52,500 bases of DNA, taken from Zopfochytrium polystomum (Eukaryota; Chytridiomycota; Chytridiomycetes; Chytridiales; Chytridiaceae). Below the pieces are notes generated by a model. The model searched no databases, had not been told where the DNA came from, and saw nothing but the letters and a program-made list of their open reading frames with translations. Made by a program: the position numbers and the translations under genes. The stretch spans positions 1 to 52,500 of the forward strand of contig JAIVFJ010000236.1 in NCBI GenBank assembly GCA_025765615.1, in the 5' to 3' direction. Positions 1 to 9,090 of the stretch are shown one piece after another. The number at the start of each line of letters is the position of its first letter. Positions within the stretch are counted from its first letter, which is position 1.

Positions 1-260
1 AACCCGAGGTGAGGAATCTGCAGCTTGAAAGTTAAAAAAAGTACATGCGTGTGAAGGAAGGAAGGTCCAAGAGGTCAGAGGGGGCACATGTGAGAGAGAG
101 AGAAAGCCAAAGAAGAAGAAAAACAAAGAGGCCAAGGTGAAGAGAAGAGATCTGAAAGAACAGTAGAAACAAACTTAGACCAGATAACAGCTTAAAGGTA
201 TGAACACAACACAACAAAAAACAAATAGAAAACAAATGATGAGGCAACAGAAACAGACAC
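1..260 (-). other. Presumed 3' UTR of the LINE
   Basis: These 260 bases follow the ORF2 stop on the minus strand and hold no convincing coding frame. On the plus strand they are purine-rich, with runs of GA and AAG. The element's 3' terminus is not visible and probably lies outside the window. Confidence 0.5.
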
Positions 261-3200
261 TCATCCACCTCTCACTGAAGCACCACTCTCTGTATCAGAG
301 TCAACCCACCCAGATCTGTCTGGCTTTCCCGTCACTCCCTGAGTCTCCTTAGCCAGCCACCTGTTCCTCGATTCCCTAAACCCCTTGTTGCGCACTGGAT
401 CCCAGTGTGCACGCAGGGCTTCCCTAGCTTGCCGACGCACCTGCGCCATCTGCATGCGAGTCCTAAGATCCGCCCTCCTATCATCCACTGTCCCTGCTTC
501 CATCAAATATTCTGCCTCCTGATCTGCTGTGGTCTCTGAAGCATCCACAAAGTCCCTCATTCCAGCGCATTCCACTCGAATCTTTGCAATCAGCCTAGCA
601 AGCTTCATGCCCAGCTTCTTTGAAGCTACCCTCGTCTCCTGAGGGATCTTATCTGCATCGTTGGCTGTGTATGGTGCCCAAAAAGTCAGAGTCTGCAGCA
701 GCAGATCCAGCACTGTGATGTTCCTCCTCGCCTGCTCCAGGCTTGGGATGGACTCAGGGTGGTCCGCCTCCAGGAGGCGGCGCACACCTGAACACTCCAA
801 GGCATGGTTCCTGTCCAGCTCAGCATCACACTTCTTGCACTGCTGGTGATAGGCCACACGGCCACCCATCCATGCCACAAGGCATCTCAACCACCTCCTG
901 TTAAACATTGCACCAGAACGAACCACCTGGCAGGGCCCCCGGTGAGGGGGGACCACCAGGGGTGCCGCCACTCCAGTCAAGGTGGCCTTTTCCTTATACT
1001 TCTCAAGTGACACAGTGTGCATCTTCTGCATAGCAACGGCATCAATGTTCTTGGGCTCAGATCTGGTAACTTCAAGGTCATATGGATAAGTCCTGTGTCT
1101 GACAAACGGAATCTGTGCCAAGGCCTTCCGTGGCACCGACCCAAAATATAGATCCACATCCGGTGTGAACAGAGTGAGCCTGGTGAGGGATCCTGCAGGA
1201 GCCCGCCTCCCCCGCTCAGCCATGTGCCTGTACATGTGTGCGGTGGTGTTTCTCTGGTCCTGAGTGTGATGCAGTCTGTAGAAATATCTCGCGTTCAACA
1301 TCTTGTTGCGTGCAACCATTGGCACCACTCCAAAGATCAGGTGCATTGCTACAGTGCTGGATGTTTTCCCAAAAGATAAAGCCTGACGCAAACACATGTC
1401 CTGGACCTTCTGGGCTGGGGCCAAGAAGGCCTCTGAATTTGGCCTCAACGCAAACCCATACTCCAGCATGGGTCGCAGGAAACACATGTACACCCTGTAC
1501 GCATTCACAGGCCGGAATCCCCAGCCATTGAACCCTCGAGATTTCAGAAACTGAAGCATCTTCTCTGTCTTCTTCACCCTCATCTGCAGAGACGTCTCAA
1601 AGTCAATGCCGTTGCAATCACGCACAAGTCCCAACTGCAGTGTGGTCTTCTCCTGGGGGAGCACCACCCCATTCATCTGCAATCTCAGGTTCCTTGTCTT
1701 GGAAACAACAACACATTTCTGTGCTGCAAAGGTCATGCCCCGCCTCTGGGACCAGTTGTGGACTTCATCAAGCATATTCTGAAGGACAGCCTTGTCCCGC
1801 GCAAACACTGCAGAGTCATCAGCAAACAGCAGAGAGTTGATCTTCAATCCACCACATTGCAACTGGCTGTGGGGCACCCTGGAGAGCGCCTCAGGCAGCG
1901 AGTTGATGGCAACATTGAACAGCATCGGGGACAACACAGTTCCCTGTAGAAATCCCCGCGTCACTGGAATCTGATCAGACTTCTGGCCCATGACCAGAAG
2001 CTGGCACGCATTAAAGTCAAACAAGGATCTGAGAATCGGCAGCAACTGGTTCCTGGTGAACTCAGGACTCTTGTCATTCTTGGCATTCCAGATGGACTCC
2101 CACACATAATTCCTGTTTGTGCAATCATAGGCAGCCTTGATGTCCAAGTACACCACAGTCAGATCAGGGTACTGTTGCTGAAGCTCATGCAGAGTGAATG
2201 CCTGGTCCATGGTGGACCTGTGGCGCCTGAAACCACCCTGTGAGGGGTGGATCATTCCTTCAACCACTCTTTCCACCTGCGGGGCCAACACCCGCTCATA
2301 CACCAGCCTCAGCCTTGAGCACAGAGAGATTGGCCTGTAGTTTGCCACATCAGTGTTCACCCCCTTGTTCTTGTACACCAGGGCAACATTCGCGATCCCC
2401 CAGAGTGTGGGAACCACCTGGAGGGCTGCGAGGAGCTGGAAGAATCTCTGCAACACAGGAGCCACCACATGTGGGGCAATGCACACCAGTTCGCCAAACA
2501 GGGCATCCTCCCCTGGGGCCTTGCCCCGGGGTGCAATCTTGCAAGCCTCTTCCACGGCATTCTTCTTGATCCAGGCAACTTCAGAAAGCTTCAGAGGCAC
2601 CATGAGTCGTTCGGCACTGCAGGCAGCTAAGACATCCTGGTTGACGGCATCAGTACCAGTTGGCTCATGGCCAATGGTTCCCCTAAAGTGATCAGCATAG
2701 TCTGGAAGTTTCTGAGGGTCAAGGGCACAGTGGGTGCGCTCCACTCTGGATTTCTGACACTTGATTCTCTTGGCTTCAGCAGCAAAGTCCTTGACAGCTA
2801 AATCCTGCACAGCAGAGTACACCCTCTTCCTGTAGCGTTTGATGGCCACCTTTGTCAGCCGGTTCCACTGCCTGAACTTTGCCCAGGCGTCCTTCTGCCC
2901 GACAGGATCATCATCAGGGTGGGCTTCAGCCTCCATGCGCGACAAGTCACGCCGGCGCTTCAGCTCCTCCAAATGCTTCTCCTCGACATCAGGGCCGCCT
3001 GCACCACCCCTGAACTTGGTCTTCCCAGCCACTTGGACGCCAGTGTCAACAAGCCACTTCACCACCAACTGAGATACAGAATCTGCACAGGCACGTCTGC
3101 GCTCAAAAGACCACTCCTCCTGAGCTACAGCAGCGGCATTCACAGTCTTCCATGCTGAGTGAATCTCTTGTCTCAAGGGCTTCCTGGTCTCTGCAAGTTT

Positions 3201-4061
3201 CTTCTCATACTGGACTTGTCTCAGCATCAGCCTGCGCACATTCAGCCTCTCAAAGGGTGGCTTCATGGTCAAGTGTGTTCGAAGCTCAAAGGTGAGCATC
3301 CTGTGGTCTGTGAAAGCCAAGTGTTCCTCAGGTTTGTCATGTACAACCAAGTTATGCACAGCTCCAAGTCCAGCTCGATTCACAAGGAGCAAGTCAGTGA
3401 CTCCCCTGCCTGCAGGGCCAGCAATTCTAGGTGAGAAAGTGGTCCACTGGCCCCGAACTGGCTCAACCCTGCTCCATCCTGAACCATCAATCCAGGCGTG
3501 CCACCAGTCCACCCTCAGCCTGGGCTGCGAGTGGGCACAGCCATACTCCTGCAGTGAAGTGTTGAAATCTCCAATGATCAGAAAGGGTGCCTGGGGATTA
3601 GCCCCTGCAATCCTGTCTGCTGTTGCTGAGAATGACCGAAGCACCTCCAAATCTGTCGAGGGTGCAAAGTACACCACTGCCATGATAATCTCTGACATCC
3701 TCGCAATGACCCACTCCCCCTTGGTGTCCTTCTCCAATGTCTGAACTACCAGGTCCTCCTCCATCCTCCTGCCCTTATGAATGGACACCCCCTTCTTGCC
3801 CTTATGCCCAAGCCGCTCCTCAAACTCCAACGCCGGTCCCCTTGAGTCAGCCACCAATCCCCTCAACGGGTTATTCTCCACCACAGTGATCCCAGTGTCC
3901 GCCAACAAAATATAGTCTGAATGGAAATCTGAAAATGCTTGGTCTATGTTCTTGACATGTCCTGAGAGCGAGCAGTTCAAGTTCACAAATCCAAATCTAA
4001 GTCCATCAATCATCAAGCATAGCGTCGGCACCACTGGAAGCTCCTGTGTCTTCAGCCCCAC
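261..4061 (-). CDS. LINE ORF2: APE endonuclease-reverse transcriptase polyprotein
   Basis: A 1266-residue polyprotein that nicks target DNA and reverse-transcribes the element RNA at the nick. The N-terminal ~265 residues are an APE-type endonuclease: LNCS near 25, the usual QET replaced by ADT near 50, GDFN near 164, DLLL near 227 and TDHR near 252. The reverse transcriptase follows at about 560-830, with QGGFRRHRST, YLDIKAAYDC near 640, GFLQGTVLSP and the catalytic FADD near 748. A CKKCDAELDRNHALEC zinc knuckle (CX2CX8HX3C) sits near 1072. The C-terminal region is basic. Its start overlaps the end of ORF1 by 56 bases in another frame, so translation is probably by reinitiation or frameshift. 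No internal stop is present. The Glu-to-Asp change in the QET motif is the only unusual catalytic position. Confidence 0.95.
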   Translation of the reverse strand: MGLKTQELPVVPTLCLMIDGLRFGFVNLNCSLSGHVKNIDQAFSDFHSDYILLADTGITVVENNPLRGLVADSRGPALEFEERLGHKGKKGVSIHKGRRMEEDLVVQTLEKDTKGEWVIARMSEIIMAVVYFAPSTDLEVLRSFSATADRIAGANPQAPFLIIGDFNTSLQEYGCAHSQPRLRVDWWHAWIDGSGWSRVEPVRGQWTTFSPRIAGPAGRGVTDLLLVNRAGLGAVHNLVVHDKPEEHLAFTDHRMLTFELRTHLTMKPPFERLNVRRLMLRQVQYEKKLAETRKPLRQEIHSAWKTVNAAAVAQEEWSFERRRACADSVSQLVVKWLVDTGVQVAGKTKFRGGAGGPDVEEKHLEELKRRRDLSRMEAEAHPDDDPVGQKDAWAKFRQWNRLTKVAIKRYRKRVYSAVQDLAVKDFAAEAKRIKCQKSRVERTHCALDPQKLPDYADHFRGTIGHEPTGTDAVNQDVLAACSAERLMVPLKLSEVAWIKKNAVEEACKIAPRGKAPGEDALFGELVCIAPHVVAPVLQRFFQLLAALQVVPTLWGIANVALVYKNKGVNTDVANYRPISLCSRLRLVYERVLAPQVERVVEGMIHPSQGGFRRHRSTMDQAFTLHELQQQYPDLTVVYLDIKAAYDCTNRNYVWESIWNAKNDKSPEFTRNQLLPILRSLFDFNACQLLVMGQKSDQIPVTRGFLQGTVLSPMLFNVAINSLPEALSRVPHSQLQCGGLKINSLLFADDSAVFARDKAVLQNMLDEVHNWSQRRGMTFAAQKCVVVSKTRNLRLQMNGVVLPQEKTTLQLGLVRDCNGIDFETSLQMRVKKTEKMLQFLKSRGFNGWGFRPVNAYRVYMCFLRPMLEYGFALRPNSEAFLAPAQKVQDMCLRQALSFGKTSSTVAMHLIFGVVPMVARNKMLNARYFYRLHHTQDQRNTTAHMYRHMAERGRRAPAGSLTRLTLFTPDVDLYFGSVPRKALAQIPFVRHRTYPYDLEVTRSEPKNIDAVAMQKMHTVSLEKYKEKATLTGVAAPLVVPPHRGPCQVVRSGAMFNRRWLRCLVAWMGGRVAYHQQCKKCDAELDRNHALECSGVRRLLEADHPESIPSLEQARRNITVLDLLLQTLTFWAPYTANDADKIPQETRVASKKLGMKLARLIAKIRVECAGMRDFVDASETTADQEAEYLMEAGTVDDRRADLRTRMQMAQVRRQAREALRAHWDPVRNKGFRESRNRWLAKETQGVTGKPDRSGWVDSDTESGASVRGG

Positions 4062-6087
4062 GGGACTTGGGTGTCTCTAAAGGTTCTGCCTCCGTCTCCG
4101 GCTCCTTCCCCTTGGCGGGAAAGTGTGACGGGTCGCGAAGCTTCGCCTTCAGGTCAGCCACAAACCGGCGGGGCACAAATTCACAGATAGACTTAGCCAG
4201 CAGCACAGATGGACGGAATGTCGGGTGGTTCAGGATTCCAGCAGTACGGCTCAGATACGCGCGCACAGCAGCAGCTTCAGCCTCGGCCCCCGATCGAAGG
4301 CGCGAGGGTTTCCAGGGTTCACACTCATCATCCACCACAACCTCAGCCTTTTTACAGGCCGCCACAAACTTGGCCTTCTCAGATTCCAGAACCCAGCATT
4401 CCATCAGTGACGCATGCTTGCCAATCACAGAAATCTCAGGGACCCTAGGGAATCCATTTGCAGCAGTGAATAGCAGTCTCAAACTGTGGCGGGGTGCAGC
4501 CCGGCCAACATCCGATAGATTGGGTCTGACATAAACTGGAACATACTTCGCTCCGTCAAGGGACCACGCAGGCGGGACATAGTCAGGCGCTGCGCGGCGC
4601 GCCTCGACAACGGAGGATCTGGGTCTGAAAATCTGCTTGAGCTTGGTCTCAGTGTCCACTTTGGGGTCGGTGATAGTCTTTATGCCCTTGCGGAAATTGT
4701 TAGCAAAAAGCGGCTCTGGTGTGTTGGCTGCCGCCATGGCAGCAAAACTTAGCGGGAAACGGCGGTTGGGAGGGGTGCCCCCACCTCCCCTGGACTGCGG
4801 ACGCCCGTGCGGAACGCGAGGGGGGGGCCGTGGCCCCCTCCGCGGTTCCCCTCCGTCTTCCGCCCTCTCTCGGTCTGCCTCCTCCTCCTCCTCATCATCG
4901 TCGTCGATCCTCCGCCCCTGGTGCCCACTCCGTACACGTTCCAACTCCTCCTCAAGTGCGTGAATGCGATCGTCCTTTGCCTTGATGATATTCTCCAAGT
5001 CGATAATCCTGCCACTCAACTTGTCAAGGGTTTCTGTGAAATATTTGCTCTTGTCGTTGGACTGTCGGTTGAGGCGCTCCTGAGTCTCCCATCTCCGTTG
5101 CTGATTGGCAATGAAATCGACCAGCTCTGCCATGGTCGGAGGAACTATGGTATAGCCAGAGCTGGATCCAGTGAGTGTCGTCTGGGATGGGACTGGAGAG
5201 AACGGCGAGGGGTTGGACATATTCACGTTTGTGTCGAGCGGTGCAGGGTTGTCGTCGTGAGGTGCAAGGATGGCGCCGGGCGGTGCAGAGGTGGCGTCGG
5301 CCGAGTCCGTGTCTTCAGAGTCGTGGAAATCGCTGTCGAAGAGCTCGCGGATGGCTGAAGACACAGATCGAGCCAAGTCGGGGTCGCGCGATGCTGTGCG
5401 ACCTTTTTTTGCTGTCGCTACGTCGATTGAGGGCGGGGTGCGGTGTTTTGGGTTGCGTGGGCGTTGATCGGGAGTGCCCGGGGTCACGATCGGTGCTGTG
5501 GCAGTGGCGATCTGCCAAACTCGACGATTGGCAGCTTCGAGGGCGGAGGAATCGATGGGATCGAGGTCGGCCAGAGCGCTGTGAAATCGACTTGCCGTCG
5601 ATGGCTTGCACTGGGAGCAGGCAATTGACAGGCGGCGAATGCCCGATTTGGTGTTCGGCCGGCCAGCGACGCCTCGCGAAACGAGGGGCTTGCTACAAGT
5701 CGGACAGAGGATTCGATTCTGGTGGTGGTGAAAGAGATCTCGTTCAAGCGAGTGGAACTCGCTTGCGACGCTGACAAAAAAGCGATCGCGAGGGAACAGA
5801 GGGGTCGGCGGGTGGGGTGCGCTGCTGGCGACGTCTTGACTGCCTGTGACAGCTTCAGAGGTCGCGGGTCCGGCAACCGGTGTGGTGGTGAGGGGAACGA
5901 AGTTGAGCTTGAGTTGTTTACTCAGGTTGAAGTCGGGGTTGACCTCGACTTTGAGCTTCCCACGACGCCTTCGACTTTGCCGTCTGACAAAGACGAGATT
6001 GTGAAGAAAGAAAAAGTCCCCTAACCCTAACTCCTCAAGAAATTTATTATCTACTACAACTGTTTTGGTGATCGAATCCACCCTCAC
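4006..6087 (-). CDS. LINE ORF1: nucleic-acid-binding, coiled-coil protein
   Basis: A 693-residue ORF1-type protein. By analogy with other LINEs it should coat the element RNA and help form the transposition particle. Two CXXC pairs, CPTC near residue 127 and CSQC near 159, could form one zinc-binding unit. Residues about 340-390 are a heptad-rich coiled coil, followed by a stretch of Asp/Glu and an Arg/Pro/Gly-rich segment. The C-terminal third is a globular region of unknown fold. The first ~30 codons are questionable: codons near 6020 (LEELGLGDFF) are written by a telomere-like TTAGGGTTAGGGG string, so the real start might lie further downstream. The 3' end overlaps ORF2 by 56 bases. Confidence 0.85.
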   Translation of the reverse strand: MRVDSITKTVVVDNKFLEELGLGDFFFLHNLVFVRRQSRRRRGKLKVEVNPDFNLSKQLKLNFVPLTTTPVAGPATSEAVTGSQDVASSAPHPPTPLFPRDRFFVSVASEFHSLERDLFHHHQNRILCPTCSKPLVSRGVAGRPNTKSGIRRLSIACSQCKPSTASRFHSALADLDPIDSSALEAANRRVWQIATATAPIVTPGTPDQRPRNPKHRTPPSIDVATAKKGRTASRDPDLARSVSSAIRELFDSDFHDSEDTDSADATSAPPGAILAPHDDNPAPLDTNVNMSNPSPFSPVPSQTTLTGSSSGYTIVPPTMAELVDFIANQQRRWETQERLNRQSNDKSKYFTETLDKLSGRIIDLENIIKAKDDRIHALEEELERVRSGHQGRRIDDDDEEEEEADRERAEDGGEPRRGPRPPPRVPHGRPQSRGGGGTPPNRRFPLSFAAMAAANTPEPLFANNFRKGIKTITDPKVDTETKLKQIFRPRSSVVEARRAAPDYVPPAWSLDGAKYVPVYVRPNLSDVGRAAPRHSLRLLFTAANGFPRVPEISVIGKHASLMECWVLESEKAKFVAACKKAEVVVDDECEPWKPSRLRSGAEAEAAAVRAYLSRTAGILNHPTFRPSVLLAKSICEFVPRRFVADLKAKLRDPSHFPAKGKEPETEAEPLETPKSRGAEDTGASSGADAMLDD
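6018..6032. repeat. Telomere-like CCCTAACCCTAAC block 1
   Basis: Two copies of CCCTAA preceded by extra C, within the start of LINE ORF1. The same C-run plus CCCTAACCCTAAC layout recurs near 7613 and 9069. It could be an interstitial telomeric repeat, but two units can also arise by chance. Confidence 0.5.
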
Positions 6088-6238
6088 CGGCCCAATGATG
6101 AAGTGGAAACAACAGTTAGAGACCTGCTTCTAGGCCCGAATACGCCGAGTGCGGGCGTGAGGGAAAAAAGGGCGAACCTTGAAAAAACCCACACTAACAC
6201 CCAACGAGGAACAGCCACAAACGGAAACTATGAGGCCC

Positions 6239-6302
6239 GACCCCCCCCCCAAGTGGGGGGGGGGTGGGAATGCGTAGGGCCCCCCTGCGCGGCAGGGGGG
6301 CC
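6239..6302. repeat. Two perfect GC hairpins upstream of the LINE
   Basis: At 6241-6264, ten C, AAGT, then ten G form a 10-bp stem with a 4-nt loop. At 6278-6302, GGCCCCCCTGC and GCAGGGGGGCC form a perfect 11-bp stem with a GCG loop. They may belong to the LINE 5' UTR or to the hairpin-rich region that follows. Confidence 0.75.
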
Positions 6303-6317
6303 AAATCGAAGAGGCAA

Positions 6318-6425
6318 AAAGCGTAGAGCGAAGAATAAGCACAGTACGAAGAGAAAGCAGAGATCGAAGAATAAGCAAAGATCGAAGAGGAAGCGAAGAT
6401 CGAAGAGGATACGAAGACTCAAGCA
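6318..6425 (+). repeat. Short purine-rich tandem repeat (GATCGAAGA-type)
   Basis: The motif AGATCGAAGARRAAGC and close variants recurs about six times in ~100 bases. Unit length drifts between about 12 and 18 bases. There is no coding signal. It separates the two perfect hairpins from the palindrome array. Confidence 0.7.
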
Positions 6426-6469
6426 AGAGACGGAAAAACAAAGCAGAGGATAACGAGACTCAAAAGAAA

Positions 6470-7010
6470 GCAGACGGGCAGTGCCGCAAGGCGCTGCCCC
6501 AACCAAAGCTCGAGGGGTGCCGCCGCAAGACGCCGTCCCAAACGAGATGCAAAGGGTGACGCCGCTAGGCGTCGACCCGTCCGAGGTGCGCGGGGTGGCG
6601 CTGCAAGGCGCCACCCCAACCGAAATAGGTGACGCCGCGAGGCGCCACCCCAACCGAAGTGGGTATCGCCAGGAGGGGGGACTCAACCCCCTCTCGGGTT
6701 ACCCGCCGTGCTTGAGCGGAATCGAGCGGGGAGCGACAGGGTCAGCTGTCGCTCCGAGCATGTCGAGGAGGGGCGGCGCCCCGAGGCGCCGCCATCAGAC
6801 GAGAAACCGCGCGGCGGCGCCGCTGGGCGCCGCCGTATCCGAAGAAGAGCGGCGCCGCGAGGCGCCGCCGATACTGAAGCGAGGGGAGCGGCGCCGCAAG
6901 GCGCCGCCCAACCGAGAACCGCTACCAAAACGAAAAGCGCGGCGCCGCAAGGCGCCGCCACAACTGAAGCGCGAGGGGCAGCGCCGCAAGGCGCCGCCCG
7001 GTTCGACTTG
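6470..7010. repeat. Hairpin array 1: GC palindromes with GNRA-like loops
   Basis: About eleven imperfect palindromes, each 20-26 bases long, are spaced 25-60 bases apart. Clear examples are 6476-6499 (GGGCAGTGCC, loop GCAA, GGCGCTGCCC), 6592-6617 (11-bp stem, loop GCAA), 6849-6868 (GCGGCGCC, loop GCGA), 6888-6907 and 6939-6958 (loop GCAA). Stem bases differ between copies, but both arms change together. Linkers keep a CCAACCGAAG-like motif. The open frames through the array look like by-products of its GC content, not genes. Confidence 0.85.
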
Positions 7011-7640
7011 ACCGTGACAAGGCAGGAAAAAGGATCGGCGGCGTGGGTTCCCAGGCCCAGCCGCACACCTCAACCGACTTGCTTGCGATCGAGCGGGGGG
7101 CAGCAGGGTCAGCCGCTGCCCCGAGCGTGGTGATGGCGTATATGACGAGGGATTGAGCACCGTGGTGCGCAGTGCGACGGGGGATAGGGGGAACGTCGCT
7201 ATACACCCAAACCCCGCGATCGAGCGATGACCGTACACTTACCTCCGCATCCCAGTACTGCTAATTCCCGGGTCCCGTCTGGAGAGAATCGCTTCCCATG
7301 CGGACGGACTCGTGCCGGACCGAGCGAGAGGGGGAGCGCGCCGGCTCAACCCCAACCACTCAATCGCACAGGGGGATCGCGATACGGGCATCCAACTGCA
7401 TCCTGCTACTGCCATTTTCACAGGCCTGCCGGGGGGATCGCATCCCATGCAGTGGACCGCCCGCGTTCGACGCTGCATGCAGCGCTGCGACGACCGCTGC
7501 ACGCCGGCAGCGACCGTCGCACCACCCACCGCCGCCGTCGAAGGCAGCGGCGTCGGCGGCGGCGACCTTACAGCCACCAATCCGCCACCCCCAAAAATTG
7601 CAAAGTTTTTCCCCCCCTAACCCTAACTTTTCAACGGGAT
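7008..7640. repeat. Segmental duplication, copy A
   Basis: This stretch matches 8460-9090 over its whole length. Shared blocks include a CCGTGACAAGG..GGAAAAAGGATCGG start, a GCAGCAGGGTCAGCCGCTGCCCCGAGC-type block, a GAGAATCGCTTCCCATGCGGA stretch, and a 250-base near-identical block holding GGCATGCAGCGCTGCGACGACC-like sequence. Both copies end in a C-run followed by CCCTAACCCTAAC. A third, shorter match to its first block starts near 6711. No protein is recognised in either copy; conservation may reflect promoter or leader sequence of the gene at 9.1 kb. Confidence 0.85.
7613..7631. repeat. Telomere-like block 2
   Basis: A C-run followed by CCCTAACCCTAAC at the right end of duplication copy A. 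The sequence to its right, TTTTCAACGGGATTTATTCG, is unrelated to what follows the equivalent block in copy B, so the block marks the breakpoint of the duplication. Confidence 0.6.
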
Positions 7641-8069
7641 TTATTCGCTCCAACCCGCCCCCGAAGGAAAGGGTGAGGAATCTGCAACTGCACAACCGGT
7701 GAGAACGCAAGACATACGCGGACAAAGGGGGAAAAAACCCTAAGCGGGAAAAACCATACCACGCACCGCGAGGGACACTTATACAAACAAACCACAACTG
7801 AAGCACGTAACCAAGAGGTACGCCTTCGGATAAACCAATGAGGAAAAAGAAAACACCCAGGGAGAAAGAGAACGAAAATGCAAACGCCCTCCCGACGAAG
7901 AAAGGGGGGGCAGAAACGAGGCGAGAGCGAATGTAATACAACCAAAAGAAAACCAAATGCGTGCGCCCCCGGACAAGTCAACAGGGGCAAAATCGAAGGA
8001 AAAGCACAACAACAACGAGATCCGAAGCGAACAAGGCAGTGCAGCCGGCACCACCTCCGTAGACGAAGC
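7641..8069. other. Non-repetitive spacer between the duplicated blocks
   Basis: About 430 bases unrelated to the flanking duplicates, with lower GC content. No splice-consistent coding frame, RNA gene or recognisable domain was seen. Confidence 0.4.
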
Positions 8070-8465
8070 GAAAGGTCGGCGTTCAAAGGCGCCGACCAAA
8101 CCAAAGCAATGGGGGCAGAGCAGCCGGCGCCACCCCCGCAACCGAAGCCGTGGGGTCGGCGCTATCTAGCGCCGACCCAACCGAAGAAAATGGGCAGCGC
8201 AGCTGGCGCCGCCCCCTCAACCGAAGAAAAGGGGCAGCGCAGCTGGCGCCCCCCCAACCGAAGAAAAGGGGGCGGAGCAGCCGGCGCCGCCCCCGCAACC
8301 GAAACCGTGGGGTCGGCGCTATGGAGCGCCGACCCAACCGAAGCAAAGGGGCCGCGCAGCTGGCGCCGCCCCCCCAACCGAAGCAAATGGGCCGCGCGCC
8401 GCCGCCGGCCCCACGAGCGAAAAAGGGCTGCGCCGCGAGGCGCCGCCCACCGAAGGGAAAACCGT
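8070..8465. repeat. Hairpin array 2: palindromes with CCAACCGAAG linkers
   Basis: A second array of palindromes. At 8074-8097 GGTCGGCG pairs with CGCCGACC. At 8153-8178 and 8310-8335 the same 11-bp stem, GGGTCGGCGCT with AGCGCCGACCC, occurs with different loops (ATCT and ATGG). A GCGCCGCGAGGCGC-type unit lies near 8430. Linkers repeat CCAACCGAAG followed by an A-run. The linker motif links it to array 1, although the stems differ. Confidence 0.85.
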
Positions 8466-9090
8466 GACAAGGGAGGAAAAAGGATCGGGCTAGGCCCCTC
8501 CGATGACCCCCTGTTGGTCGTGCGCGAGAACGAAGATCGTGCGATCGAGCAGGGAGCAGCAGGGTCAGCCGCTGCCCCGAGCATGGTGATTGCGAGTGTG
8601 ACGAAGGAGAAAGCGCGGAAACGCGCAATGCGGCGGGGGAAGGGGGGGAGCGCCGCAATACACCCAAAATTCGCAATAGAGCAACGGCCAAACACTTACC
8701 ACCGCATCCCAGTACTCCTATTTCCCGGGTCTCGCCTGGAGAGAATCGCTTCCCATGCGGATGGACTCATGCCGGCCACGAGTGAGAGGGGGAGCTCGCC
8801 GGCTCGACCCCAACCACTTAATCGCCCAGGGGGATCGCGATTGCAAGCATCCGACTGCATCCTGCTACTGCCATTTTCACAGGCCTGCCGGGGGGATCGC
8901 ATCCCATGCAGTGGACCACCCGCGTTCGACGCTGCATGCAGCGCTGCGACGACCGCTGCACGCCGGCAGCGACCGGCGCACCCCCCGCCGCCGCCGTCGA
9001 AGGCAGCGGCGTCGGCGGCGGCGGCCTTACAGCCACCAATCCGCCGCCCCCAAAAATTGCAAATTTTTTCCCCCCCCCTAACCCTAACCC
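8460..9090. repeat. Segmental duplication, copy B
   Basis: This is the partner of 7008-7640, with the same order of blocks and the same C-run plus CCCTAACCCTAACCC end. It runs directly into the first helical-repeat exon of the downstream gene, so in this copy the conserved sequence sits where a promoter or 5' leader would be. Confidence 0.85.

Larger units (their letters stand above)
1..6110 (-). mobile_element. Non-LTR retrotransposon (LINE), two-ORF type
   Basis: The element lies on the minus strand, with ORF1 (6087 to 4006) upstream of ORF2 (4061 to 261). ORF1 has zinc-finger-like cysteine pairs and a coiled coil. ORF2 has an APE-type endonuclease, a reverse transcriptase and a C-terminal CCHC knuckle. 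No RNase H domain was recognised. Both frames are open over their full length, so the copy looks recent and possibly functional. The true ends are not defined: the 3' end runs to or beyond base 1 with no clear poly(A), and the 5' end lies somewhere above 6087, where structured GC-rich repeats begin. No target-site duplication can be assigned. Confidence 0.93.

Noticed and set aside
6470..7238. Long open frames on both strands across the palindrome array (up to ~176 codons)
   Set aside because: They arise on several frames at once from GGCGCC-rich DNA, have repeat-only composition and no splice or start support.
6470..8465. CRISPR array
   Set aside because: Units are variable palindromes with conserved linkers, not identical repeats with unique spacers, and the context is eukaryotic.
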